DNA from: Penium margaritaceum
Lineage: Eukaryota; Streptophyta; Zygnematophyceae; Desmidiales; Peniaceae
Assembly (NCBI GenBank): GCA_023375785.1
Contig: SZWC01002402.1
Span: forward strand, 97,176 to 161,175
DNA length: 64,000 bases
Direction: 5' to 3'
Shown here: in pieces, positions 34,423-45,640 of the stretch
How the letters are laid out: each line of letters begins with the position of its first letter
How positions within the stretch are numbered: the first letter of the stretch is position 1
Made by a program: the position numbers and the translations under genes
The notes under the pieces: model-generated
What the model saw: the letters and a program-made list of their open reading frames with translations, nothing else
The model's database searches: none
What the model was told of the DNA's origin: nothing

Positions 34423-34946
34423 TTGGTCGGCTACTCGGATGCCGACTGGGCAGGTGATGTGGATGACAGAAAATCAATGTCTGGGTACGTTTTTGTGCTT
34501 GGTGGTGCAGCAGTTTCATGGGCAAGCAGGAAGCATGACTGTGTGGCACTGTCTAGCACCGAAGCGGAGTACATCGCGCTCGCGAAAGCCACAAAGGAGG
34601 TGGTGTGGCTGCGGCGACTGCTAAAGGAGATTGGCGTGCCGCAAAGGAAGCCAACGGTACTCAATTTTGACAACATGAGTTCCATCAGCCTTACCGAGAA
34701 TCCGGTGCTACACAGGAGGACCAAGCACATTGCGATCCAGCATCACTATGCACGAGAGTTGGTTGCGAAGGGAGATGCTGCCATTGTGTATTGTGGCACT
34801 AAGCACATGCTCGCCGACGCCATGACCAAGGCACAGCCCAAGGATAGGCACGACACGAGCTGTATGGAGCTCGGTCTGTGCTGTGAGGATTAAAATGTTA
34901 CAGGTTCCAAGGACAGGGCATCAGGGCTGCGGTGCAAGGAAGAGAT
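34423..34946 (+). pseudogene. pol: C3 RNase H and polypurine tract
   Basis: [20 protein letters not shown] is the first motif. [45 protein letters not shown] and the [10 protein letters not shown] tail follow, a full Copia RNase H. AAGGAAGAGAT (34936-34946) borders the 3' LTR. Confidence 0.94.
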
Positions 34947-35675
34947 TGTTGACATGGTGTGCTCCTTGCCATGAGTGCCATTGATCTCACTCCTTGGTTC
35001 GACCACTCACAAGTGATCAAACACCTGATCTAACTCTAGATTTGGATTCCTTGAATTTTGCCATGTGAGATCAAGCTTTGAATCGCTCGATTTGAGTGAG
35101 TATACAGAAAGCTAGCCCTACCCAAAGTTCGGGTGGTGCGACGGATGGAATCTAGTATCCGTCCGGGGTGACAGAATACTCCACCGCCGGTGGTCCATGT
35201 TCAGCTCCGACTGGCTCCATAGACCCCAAGGCCCTAAAGGAAGCGACCAGAGAGGTCCCCTGGACCAGGGCGAGCCACCCTTTGACTTGTCAATCGAGAA
35301 AGGCGCTCCGACGAGCCGTCGTCGGCTCGTCTCGGCGACGGCTCGCGTTGGCGGCGGCCAAAGGCGGCTCTACCAAGGGTTGCTTTAATGGGTGTAGCAG
35401 GGGCTCTACTGCTTCGATTTGGACATGTGCTTGGATGCATTGGAAATCTTATATCACATGCTATAAGAATCTGATGTAAACTCACTATGCTAAGTAACAA
35501 AAATGTGTTTGGATTCAGTTCTACTGAATGCGACGAGTTCTGCCCACTCTTATCCGTGATCCTTGTGCTCCACACTCTTCACCATTGGTGTCCACTGGCT
35601 TTCCAAAGACTGGTAGCGTGCATTAGTGAGAGCTAGACATCCTAAAGGGTACCTGCACACCCACTAGTGCTAACA
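34947..35675 (+). repeat. C3 3' LTR
   Basis: It starts TGTTGACATGG and ends GCTAACA, followed by GCATC. It holds a 9-bp perfect inverted repeat, GACGAGCCG / CGGCTCGTC (35310-35318 and 35323-35331). Confidence 0.92.
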
Positions 35676-37060
35676 GCATCAAGTAGTCACGTAGAAAGTT
35701 ATTTCGAGCACGAGCCGGACGATGCTGCGGGACTAGCAATCTGTGTCGATCGTTGGAAGCTTGCTTGATTGGCTGTTGTGGTGACGGGACGACTCAAGAT
35801 CATCCCCAATGGTGGAGATACAAAACCATCCAGAGAATTGGGGACGGACACTCCTTCCTACGATGTGACTACGACAGGGTAGACCCATGTCCACTTGAGC
35901 ATCGTCATTGATGATAATGTCCTCCCAAAGATGGGACTCTGCTTAGGCATGTACGCAGACTGTAACCTCCTTTGGTGGGTAAAGGTTCACAAACACCACG
36001 GGGTCCTTAAAGCTCTAACTAATGCTCTGAATATATCAGGATTGAAGTTTGCGTTTGCTAACCTACTGGAGAAGAACGTATCCTAGGTGCGGGTGCAGCA
36101 ATGGTTGCACTATGCCGTAAGTGATGTTGTCGCCACTAGTGGCATTGAGGACTTGCCTCCCTCGACGACTTCGGATCCGGTCATGAATAAGTACTTCCTC
36201 CACAGTGTGGAGATGTTTGAGAAGGACGTGAAGCTGACCGACGGGCTAAATTTCATGGAGCACATTCTATGTGTCCACAAGGCTTTACTTTCCAGAGGAA
36301 CAACTTGCCATGATGTGACTTGAAGACAAACTCTTCAAGTACGTGATCAATGAGTAGGGTGCGCAACAAATTCACCTCAAGTGGCATCCCATATCGTGGG
36401 AGGATTTTTGTAGTATCATGCGCAAGAAGTGTATCTAATACGAGGAGACGTAGTGCGCCTTCCACAAGATCAAGGACTTCAAGCAGCTCTGTAGCTCTCT
36501 TGAGACCTACTTAAGTAAGTTTACCTCATTTGCAGAAGAAGCCAAAAGCTTCATCAAGGGCAATGGGTTCTAGACCTCCAAGTATCTATAGTGCTTACTC
36601 ATGAAGTACTTGCCTGACGGTCTTGCCAGCAAGACGTTGGAGGACAAGACTACCACAACGACATTGGGTCAGGCTTGGACAACCTGGAGGACATTGCGTG
36701 ACTACATGAGTAAAGTGAATTCGAGAAACCTGAAGCACTACTCGGATGCACAATCAAACACATGTGTACAACAAGGCCGTGAAACGTGCATGGAAAATGA
36801 AAGGGCTGGAGGGATGACTAGATTGCGGGATAGGGTTGAGGGCAAGCAACCCGCAAACTCCCAAGTAAAAAAGAATGGTGGATACAAGGTCCCCAACCAC
36901 AAGCGGGACAGTGACAACAACGAGCTGCACGCAGTGCATAAGCATCATAACAGACCCTTCCGCGAGGGCCTCTGCCACAACTGTATGCAAACTGGACTCT
37001 TTGTAATGCAGGACCCTGAGGGTGCTGGTGGTGGCTAAGAGGCCACGGCGTTGGCCGCAG
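35676..37060 (+). pseudogene. gag: G2 gag with zinc knuckle
   Basis: G2 resumes directly after C3. Several open stretches (36087-36323, 36601-37038) give a Gypsy-like gag, with a helical, charged segment near 36440-36720. The zinc-knuckle start FREGLCHNCMQTGLF lies at about 36958-37005. A Gly/Arg-rich region follows. It is less similar to G1/G3 gag, so G2 is a different lineage. Confidence 0.65.
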
Positions 37061-37599
37061 GAGTAGCACCTCGTGGGGGCAATGTAGTAAGAGGCCGCGG
37101 ACAGGTCATGGTCGCGGCAATGGGCCCAACTGTGGAAATGGACAGGGCCGTGGTACGCGTTTTTCCACTCATGAGTGAGACTATTGCCGATAGCAGTGGA
37201 TCATGAGTGTAGAGTCATGTTTTTTTATGAGGATGTAAATCAATTTGAAAAATTTCCAAGTTCAAATATCTCTATTATTTTCTCCCCTCTTGTTGAACCT
37301 CATTCTACACTTGCTGAATGAAATCTTCCACTAGATCTTACATCTCCGGATGAGATGCATGATCAAGCATGCTTTTTTGTCGTAACACCAACTATTGTAC
37401 AAGAAGTGCATGACGCAGTAAGTGAAGAAAATATCCTCAAAGAAATGAGCTCAATCACGTTTGTGGTACCTTTAGTCAACAATTTTGAATTAGTCAAATT
37501 TAAAGACTGGAAGATGCTAGTCAAATTCATACATAGCCATGAGACGTGGACTAGAGTGGGTGAATCATAGGAGTTACGATGCCTGCCACACCAATTTTG

Positions 37600-38960
37600 T
37601 GTTTATCACAAACTTGACATTCCGACATTGAGCATGTTCACTCCGAAGAGTGGAGGCAACATGATGATGTAGTGCAAAGGACATCGAGCCGGTGCTTCCG
37701 TGAACGTGCTGGCCGACACAGAAATAAATGAATCCTCTGTCAGCCTTGATTTTATGCGACAGGTGGGCCTGTAGTACAAGACCCACCTGTTTTGATTGAA
37801 TGGGAAAGGTTTTTTTTTTTTTTTTTGTGACAGATGTGTGGTGCCCATCACTGGAACCTAAAAAGCAAAAATTACATTCAAGGGTAGACAATGAGCGACA
37901 TGTTGACGATACTCAACCTTCTTGACCGATTCGACATGGTGCTAGGTGATCCTTGTCTCCATAAAACCAAGACTCTGATATGTTTTCAATGTGTGCTTGA
38001 TCTTTTGAAAGGGACAGTGTTTCTTTACGTTGATTTCCATAATAAAATTTTCCCTAAATTAACTTGAATTTCATGCAAGCTTGTATGTGCTACAGATCAA
38101 GAGACGTATTTGACAAGTTTGTTGATTCTTCGTTGCTTAGCTACATAATGTGGAGAGAACCATAAAGAAGTACACGCCACACGAGATCAAATCTCTCCTG
38201 GCAGAGTTCTTGGATGTATTCCAAGATCCACTGGCTAAGCTTCAACCAGAACGATACATAGGCCATACAATTTTGCTACAATGGTAGGCAACTCCTCTAT
38301 TCAGATCCAAGGATCGACTTAGTTTAGTAGAAAGGCAAGAGGCCAAACACCAAATCACAGATTACCTTTCAGAAGGTTGGATCAAGCCAAGTAGCTTACT
38401 GTGCGGTACGTCTATCCTTTCTCCTGAAAAAAAAAAAACGACGGTGGTTTAGGTATCCGCATGAATGTCGTCCACTAAACGAGCTGACGGTAAATTATTT
38501 TTCTCCTTAACGCGGATTGAGGACCTATTTTACCAAATCCATGTGGAAGAAACCATTTTCTTCCTTGGATTTTTCTGAAGGATACCATCAAACTTGCATC
38601 ATGGATGAGGATGTGTCCAAAACAACATTTCAAACACACGTGCGACATTGTTAGTTTTGTGCTTTGTGCTTCTGGCTTACGAACACCCCGACAACCTTCC
38701 AAGAAGAAATGAATCAAACATTCACAAAAAAACTCAGTTGGTTTGTCTCAGCTTACGTGGACAATATCTTGGTTTTCCCAAATCAATGGAAGGTCACAGA
38801 ATGAATATGCGTGAAGTCCTTGCGATCCTTCAAGAACAGAAGTTCAATGTAGAATTGAGCAAGTAAAAATTTGTACAGCATGAGCTTGAACACATCGTTG
38901 ACAAGAAAGGTATCCATGTCAACCCACAGAAGGTCCAAATCATGGTAGATTGGCCATGCC
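37600..38960 (+). pseudogene. pol: G2 protease and reverse transcriptase
   Basis: The FDMVLGDPCLH segment near 37925-37965 matches the end of a Gypsy protease. RT starts near 38150 with EIKSLLAEFLDVFQDP, then RQEAKHQITDYLSEGWIKPS (about 38340-38395). The catalytic-box region lies near 38750-38780, followed by HRMNMREVLAILQEQKFNVE. Confidence 0.7.
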
Positions 38961-40520
38961 CCGAGAACGTTTGGCAGATTAGGTCTTTCCTCAGCCTTGT
39001 CAACTGCTTTTACCAATTTATGCAAGAGTATACAACCTTGGTAGCTGTGCGCATCAGGGTCACACAAAAGGACGTGCATTGGGAATGAGCATCAGAATGT
39101 AAGAACACTTTTATTAAAGTTTAATGAGCTTCAATCCACAGTGTCCGTCTTTGCTCTTTCTGATCCATCGCAACCGTAGGAGCTACAATGCGATGCATTT
39201 GTAATTGGACTCGGAGCCGTCATCATGCAAGAAGGTCACCCAATTCCGTATGAGATCCGAAAGCTCCTTCCCGCGGAGATGTGGGTCATGGTGCCCCACG
39301 TCCCTGCCCTCTCGTTGTGGTACACGTTTCAAGATGCGGCGTTGATACCTTGAGGGCACTGAGTGGGGTGTGACAGTCATGACCGAACACAATACATTGG
39401 TTTTTTTCCAAAAGCAACCAGATCTGTGAAGATAATAGTCACGTTGGAGCGAGTACCTAAGCCAATTCTTGTTCATGTGGAAACAACTCCCAGGACGCAT
39501 CAACGTGGCGGATCAACTAAGCTTACAACCTATGGAAATTAAAGTAACCACCAAGGTCAGTTGGTGATTTATGGGCATTCTGACAGCTAGAGTGCAAACA
39601 CCAGATTTTCCTGCACCTCTGCGGCAGCCACCTCAAGAGACATTATCCACTATAACGGTATTGTAAACAGGATCTGGATGGGATGCTATGTGAATTCGTG
39701 GTTTTAAGACTCTTGGAATCGAGGAAAGTACGGATTGGTGGAGCCCTTTAGAATCTACTAGCACAATGAACAAGTTGTTATACCAGCCTCGGGAGACCTT
39801 CGACCAAAGATTGTCTCCGAGGTCCACAACCCGCTTGTGGCGTGTTATATGAGACCTCAAAATACCGAAAATGCTCTCTTGAACCACTGTTGATGGCCAG
39901 GATAGAGTGTCGATGTCCGTCAGTATTATATGGCATACGACCCGTGTCTTTGGAACAACTCTCGTGATGAAAAGCCCGTTGGACTCCGCCTATAAGTTCC
40001 CATCTCTAGGACTCCGTGGGGGGTACCAACACGGACATTATTACTGGTCTTCTAGACCAGCTCGGTGCTACAATGCAATACTAGTGGTTGTGGATATTCT
40101 CACAAAAATGACACATTTCATTCTTATAACCGCTGACGTGAACGTAGAGGAGATAGCTCGTCTCTTTGCTGATGGTGTCATGAAAGACCATGACTTACCG
40201 TTCCACATTATCTCCAATCAAGATAGAAATTCCCTAGTATGTTCAGGTAAAAGATGCACGAGTACTTCGGCCGTGATTCTCAAATGTCGACAAGATCTCA
40301 CCCTCAAACCGATGGGAAAACAAAGTGTATGAATCGTACTTTAGGGGAAATACTTTGTATGTATGTGGATCCTATGATGGATGACTAGGATGAATTCCTA
40401 ACACTAACAGAATCTGTGGTGAATAACTCGGTGAACGAGTCGACTAAATTCACACCGTTCGTGTTAAATAGTGGTCGACATTGAATGGTGTCTTCTTTAT
40501 TGGTGAAAAGTGGGAGAACA
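38961..40520 (+). pseudogene. pol: G2 RNase H and integrase
   Basis: LQCDAFVIGLGAVIMQEGHP is encoded at about 39183-39240 and matches Gypsy RNase H (CDAS-x-G-x-GAVL-x-Q). Near 39790-39850 lies the integrase zinc-binding region. The core follows with NAILVVVDILTKMTHFILI (about 40074-40130) and ISNQDRNS. Confidence 0.75.
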
Positions 40521-41349
40521 TAAGGACAAGTTTCTTCTACTCAAGCCTTTGCCAAGGACATAGAATCCTTCTAATAGGAGGCTAAGGGTCACCTTCAATA
40601 GACTCAGCGATGATAAATGGCAAATTTTGATACAGTTCACTGGGATGTCTCATTTGACATCCGTGACAAGGTTTTGCTTAGCACTAAGAACCTATGGGTG
40701 AATTGGGCAGGGGCGTAAAAATATCTACAGCAGTGGATTGGGTCATTTTCTATCGTGTCACGCATTGGAAAAGTGGCATACCGGTTACTGCTTCCATATA
40801 GTATAAAGAAACATGACGCTTGTCCTGTGAGCGTGCTTGCTCCATACATGGCAAAAGGGATGATTCAGCCACCACCAACAGTTTTTCTGCTGACGGCTAA
40901 TACGAGGTCCATCGCCTACTCTAGCACCAAGAACGTACACTCTGGTTGCAGGTTGTTTGGAAATACCACGTTCATTGGGCTGGCTTTGGACCTTAACATA
41001 CCTCATGGGAGCTTGTATCTTGCTCATCTATAGGAGTCATCAATGAGTATTGGAAAATACTCGTATTTTGCATAGATTGACACAAGATGGGGGTCACCAC
41101 CTTACCATTGAAATAGTGATAACATTCTCACAGGGTTGCATTCATGGACAATGACCACAGGAGGTTGGAGACACTCAACATGGTTGTCGAGCAGATGCTC
41201 CATCCTAAAGTGGAAAGGCCGCTAGTCATGCTGGCCGACAAGCTGTAGCCGAGGATGAAAATTTCATGTATGTTTCCATGTCTAGCTAGTGCATGAATTT
41301 ATTAATCTAATTTCACAACGTTGATGAATCACAATGTGGCACTCTCAGT
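40521..41349 (+). pseudogene. pol: G2 integrase tail and chromodomain-like segment
   Basis: Codons near 40950-41005 read YHVHWAGFGP and then HTSWE. This is close to the chromodomain consensus YLVKWKGYGPEHNTWE. The stretch to 41349 shows no further domain. Confidence 0.6.
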
Positions 41350-42091
41350 TGTTGGTCATAAACAGATACGGATCATAATAAGTTGGAAGGAATGGAGTGG
41401 GGAGGGGGGGTTTCCGCCCTTCCACCTCGCCATGGCGAGGGGGTGGTCTACAGCCACCCCTGGCTATCATGAGGGCTGGCCGGTGGCCAACCACTCACTG
41501 GCTACTGGCGGGCCAGTGGCTAGTCAGCTCGATGGCAAGCGACCAGTCAGGGGACGGGCTAGCTACCCGCCGGCGAGCCACCAACCGCCGATCAAGCTGG
41601 TGACTCCATCGGCGGCTCAGAGGCTACAAGGGCCTCAAGGGCGAGGCTTGTGGCCTCGTGCCCTTGCCCTCACTTGCACTCCTTGCTAGCAAGATCGAGC
41701 AAGGACAAGGGATTGGGTGAGCAAGCGAGAGTGTGAGGCGTGCAAGAGAAGTCAGCACATAATCGTCACATGTACCTTGCACGCGATGATTTGGAGTCGT
41801 CACATCAAAACAAAACTCGAGTTCGTTTAGTACAAACTTCGAGTTTCAATCTGGAAACCTTGTGCAAAATCACGAGTTCAGGGTTATATTCCCCTCGTTT
41901 CAGACCCAATACAAGGGGGCAATGGACCTCCAGATACTTGAAATATTTGAGTCTCCCTATACAGTTCATTGATGACGATTTCCCCCAAGAGTGATGCGGA
42001 AAGAACAATCACTCTAGTGAGATCTGGAGGTCATTCTATGAACTCCAACGACAACTTCTGTGTAGGATCTGGACACTCAACAGGTTACATG
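41350..42091 (+). repeat. G2 3' LTR
   Basis: It starts TGTTGGTCATAA and carries a G-rich strip near 41393-41410 before the stretch shared with the 5' LTR. It ends at about 42091, followed by TTCGA (42092-42096). Confidence 0.75.
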
Positions 42092-42402
42092 TTCGATCAA
42101 GTTCTTGATGGCACTAGACCTCTATAAAAAAACGCCTCAGTTTTTTTTAAACCCCCAACTCCTCAGTGGATTTTATCGAAGCGACCACTCACAACAGAAT
42201 GTCATAGCCGTCGCTCGGCTCAAGCATCTGAGACTCAAAAAACACCCTCATGGTGTTTCACACCATTGTATGTATGCACTAAACATGTTCGACACTTGTC
42301 AACGTATTACATTAACTGCTAAATACAAATCATCCAATATTTCTAATGTCTTCGCTCCACAACTCATCCTTGTGAACCGTCCACGTTTTTCTAGGCATAA
42401 GA
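42092..42402 (+). repeat. G1 3' LTR, right part
   Basis: It aligns with the second half of the G3 5' LTR (about 56690-57003), including GCGACCACTCAC and ACATGTTCGACACTTGTCA. It ends near GGCATAAGA. Confidence 0.75.
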
Positions 42403-43803
42403 GGGCTTGGGGAAGGGGGGGATGGCACGTTTGAACCACTGAAACAGTGTACCTGATAACCCCGCGGTAAGGATGGTGCAGAACTCCCTTCGGCCTGGGT
42501 CCCTTTTTGCTGCAGTCCGGTACGGCAGGATAGGTGCACGGGAGAAAATTCCATCTGTTAACAGGGAAAGTCGTCCAATACCGGTTTCATGAGGACAATG
42601 TGAGGTGAACATTTGAGACTTGAATGTTCCTACGCCAAAAGATGCAACAACATTAGACACCGTAAACGGCTGATTAGGCGTGCATGCGCCATCTATACTC
42701 GTCATATCTGTACTGTTTGTGGCCAACTGCAACTGTGTTAGACACACTTCAAGGGCTTCCACAAGATTTTTGCTGTGCATATCAAGTCAATAAAACATGA
42801 GTTATCTTAATGAAGGGTGAATATATGCAACTGCTTGATTTGCGACTCACCTAGATGCGAAGTGACAGGTTCAGATCGCGATGATGGTACGTGCTTGTTT
42901 CAAATGCTGGTGTATTAAAATGTCAACTTTGGATTATCATGTATAGCTTATGCTTAGTTCCAAGCCGCACATATACTAGGACCTGATATTGTTTGAAACA
43001 AGTATCACATGTACTAATCTAACAACCGAATAGACAGTGATGCTCACCGATGGTGACCTTAGTGTCAATTCTGTAGGTTTAACAATCTATCACGTAGACA
43101 CACTCCCCAGTCCCATGTTTAAAAAAACGGTGCCCAGATTTGATGCACCCACGAGAAACATCAAAATATGCATCGTGCAGGATCTGTTTCTCACTTTTCA
43201 TTGGTTTGTGGTGTGTATAATGTGTTTCTGGTTTGTCAAGATATGTTGTATTATTACATTTGTGTGGTGATGGATGAATTGATGCCACCATCCATCTGTT
43301 TTGCTTTACAATAGTCCACTTTTATTTTGAGGGCCACCGTGATGTACATTCTCCCCCCATCACATGGAAATCCAATGGGAGGGCACATCCGGAACATGCC
43401 TCCTTGATCGACCAGGAGGCAGTTTTGCAGCATCCAGCTACGAATCCCTACAGGAGGCAGTCCGCTTCAAGAGGGGGGTCAAACTGGGCACCCGACACAT
43501 AACAAGACCTTTAATGAATGGCTAGATTGTTCTGACCGGCTTCCAAATGTTTTAAAGAAACAAGAGGGTTCATGTGGGGATTAGCCACAAAATTCAAATG
43601 TGTGTATGCCCTAGCCGGCAATCAGACGAATAAAACCATCTTACTTTGTATTCGGAAGAGTAAGACTCCCCAAACAGCTGTCTTGAGAGTAGTGATATTT
43701 TATATACAAACAGCGAGAAAAAGTAGCATCTTGATGTTGCATGCGATGCAACATTGACATGGTGGCGTCTGCCATTTTTTAATATTCAGAAATGCCTCTT
43801 TCG
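42403..43803 (-). other. Unassigned segment with one possible - strand exon
   Basis: On -, 42453-42772 is open, has ordinary amino-acid composition (for example NQPFTVSNVVASFGVGTF and CTILTAGLSG), and is bounded by AG on one side and CAG|GTAC on the other. A second donor-like TCTAG|GTGAGT lies at about 42851. Joining the obvious neighbour does not keep a reading frame, and I recognise no family. It may be host gene debris, or chance. The rest shows nothing beyond a short inverted repeat (about 43401-43425). Confidence 0.25.
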
Positions 43804-44185
43804 TGTTACATGTCAGACGTACTCAAGTTCCTAATACTTGCGCATGGGCATTATTGTCAGTATTGGCATGGCATACTGCGTGGTGACTTCAAAGATTTCT
43901 ACGTCATCCGGCTTAGTGCATTTTGGCCAACTGTCCCGTTTGACGATGTTTTTTTCTCAAAGCGTCGGACAACTTTGACCACCTTCTAGAAGCGACAACA
44001 AAAGTGTCGCAAATAATATAGATATTTTGAAAATATTCGGTCGACTTCTTGACGGTGCTGGACTTTATACAACCATGACTCGATATTCTTGAAGCTCCCC
44101 GATATCTCGGTGGAGTTTCTCAAAGCAGTTACTCACAGCACGTACGCGTCCCTCAGCTCAAGCATCTATGACCCAACATATGCCT
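43804..44185 (+). repeat. Gypsy LTR fragment (G1/G3 family)
   Basis: It begins TGTTACATGTCAGACGTAC and aligns with the G3 LTR from 56452 on, through the CTTCTTGACGG and GTTACTCACAGCACG stretches. It stops near 44185, where a Copia gag piece on the other strand begins. Confidence 0.7.
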
Positions 44186-44189
44186 TACT

Positions 44190-44440
44190 CTCATTCTTGG
44201 CATTGTATACATGTGGCCAACTCCGTGTTCTTCTTTGCGAAGGCCTCCTTCTGCGCTTCCGTCGCTGTCGCTTCGTCGAGGACTTCGGTTCCCAACATGA
44301 CCTGTAGCACACCCTTATGCGCGAGGTGGATCTCGAAGTGTCACCTCCATAGCCCAAAGCCAGGGCCGCCCGCATACTTCTGGATGGCCTGTGTCTCCTT
44401 CTGCGCCATTGCGCAGTCTTCAACTCCAGGACCTCAGAGT
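44190..44440 (-). pseudogene. gag: Copia gag fragment
   Basis: On - it encodes MAQKETQAIQKYAGGPGFG, then LWR, HFEIHLAHKGVLQVMLGTE and EAQKEAFAKKNTELATCIQ. The order matches the start of C3 gag (NDFPLWRWQFDVYLDDKG, then KKRNNKVLALL), but the sequence differs, so this is another Copia family. No LTR is visible nearby. Confidence 0.65.
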
Positions 44441-45640
44441 TTGACGGCGATGTCGTCCACGACAACAATCCCGTCCACCGCGAAAGTCGTGAGTGATGTG
44501 TAGACCGGTCAGGGCTGTGGGCCCATAACCCTTTGTCAGAAACCGGCCCCGGGTGGAGGCAGTTCCAACGTGGCCCGACGGGTCCTCCGTGCTCACGGCT
44601 ATGTTTTGTGCGGGTTCTGAGTCTAAGCATGAGCTTTCTGGTCGCCTCACGCTATGTTTCTGGGAGTTGAAGGCATTTGTGAGACAGTCACTTTTGCAAA
44701 GGGAATAACGCAATTTTGCATTAGTTTTTGAACATGGACATGATCTGAACATTTGTAGGTCTAGTCATGAGCTCTCCAACGCACCAAACCGTGCATGATT
44801 CGGATCACCATAGCTCCCGCTACGTCATCCGAAGTGCAGCACCCCAAATCAGCCGCTCAGTCGGCGGCGCGCACCACGTCGCCCGCCGAGGCGCCCTCAC
44901 ACATCAAGGACCCATCAAAACGCCATTCCGGAGGTGCAGATGTCCCTACGCTTAGTGGCGGCACCCCTCGCGCCTTTGGGGTCTGTTTCAATGAGTTAAC
45001 ATCGAGTTTGGTGATGGGGATTGATGTGGGTCGAAACCTGTTCGCGGACCTCCAGTCGGAATTTTGGCCAAGTCCCCGAGTAACAAACTGTAGTACTGAG
45101 TTTCGGACTCCGAGCCAGGATTTTGGCTAAGTCCCTCAGTAACAAACTGCACTCTTGAAATCCGGCGGATCATCCACCGGACGCCTCGGCAGACCTTCCG
45201 GAGCAAAATCCCCAGATGGCATTTTGTTACTCGTTCCGGTCGATTATTCACCGGAAGTCGAACCGCGGCCGGCTCCCTGAACCGCCGCGCACACCCCAAC
45301 TTTGGAAGCCCATATCTCCCTCGATACTAGTCCGATTCCGGTGAAACAACTTCCACCGGATTCAGCGACTCATCAACTTTCAGGGGCAATCCTGAATTTT
45401 AGGATCCGAGCAATCCTCGAGTCGCCAGATCCGTCGACGAGGAATTTCGTATCTCTGGCGGCTCGTCGGCGCCTCCCGGCGCTGCACTTGGGCATGCAGA
45501 GGGGCAAATCCTCAACAGTTTTTTCATGTTTGAGGAGGGGGGGAGGGGTTTGCACGTGGATTGCATGGAGGACTAAGACCCCCGTGCATGGAAAGGGAAC
45601 CTGTTGGGCCTCGTTACTGCAGGGCCGAGAAGGAGCCTGC
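44441..45640. other. Unassigned GC-rich segment with a 59-bp duplication
   Basis: A + strand open stretch (44795-45130) has no recognised domain. The phrase ATTTTGGCCAAGTCCC, followed by GAGTAACAAACTG, at 45060 recurs at 45119 as ATTTTGGCTAAGTCCC. This makes a two-copy direct repeat with 59-bp period. Nothing else can be assigned. Confidence 0.45.

Larger units (their letters stand above)
29952..35675 (+). mobile_element. C3: Copia element nested in G2
   Basis: LTRs at 29952-30678 and 34947-35675 (about 728 bp) flank gag, protease, integrase, RT and RNase H on + in Copia order. GCATA and GCATC flank it in G2. The LTRs differ by roughly 10-15% in the parts compared by eye. The first ~250 bp diverge more than the rest. 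Pol is recognisable over its full length, with about ten breaks. The LTR and gag are the same family as the gag-only element at 17448-22343. Confidence 0.92.
27889..42091 (+). mobile_element. G2: second chromodomain Gypsy, inserted in the G1 LTR and split by C3
   Basis: Homologous LTRs lie at 27889-28606 and 41350-42091, flanked by TCCGA and TTCGA. The primer-like site TGGTTTTCAGAGTAGG follows the left LTR. The internal parts on + are gag with a zinc knuckle, protease, RT, RNase H, integrase and a chromodomain-like tail. Copia C3 (29952-35675) lies inside the gag/leader region. The LTR ends are uncertain by a few bases. It is heavily broken and clearly old. Confidence 0.8.
24430..42402 (+). 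mobile_element. G1: chromodomain Gypsy, 3' LTR split by G2
   Basis: The + strand parts are gag (24430-25110), protease (about 25678-25866), RT (about 26230-26990), and an integrase tail with chromodomain (27050-27590). A polypurine tract (27651-27661) and the 3' LTR beginning TGTTACATCCCAG (27662) follow. The LTR stops at 27888 and resumes at 42092-42402, and the two parts together match the length of the G3 LTR. I find no 5' LTR. It is heavily broken. Confidence 0.8.
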
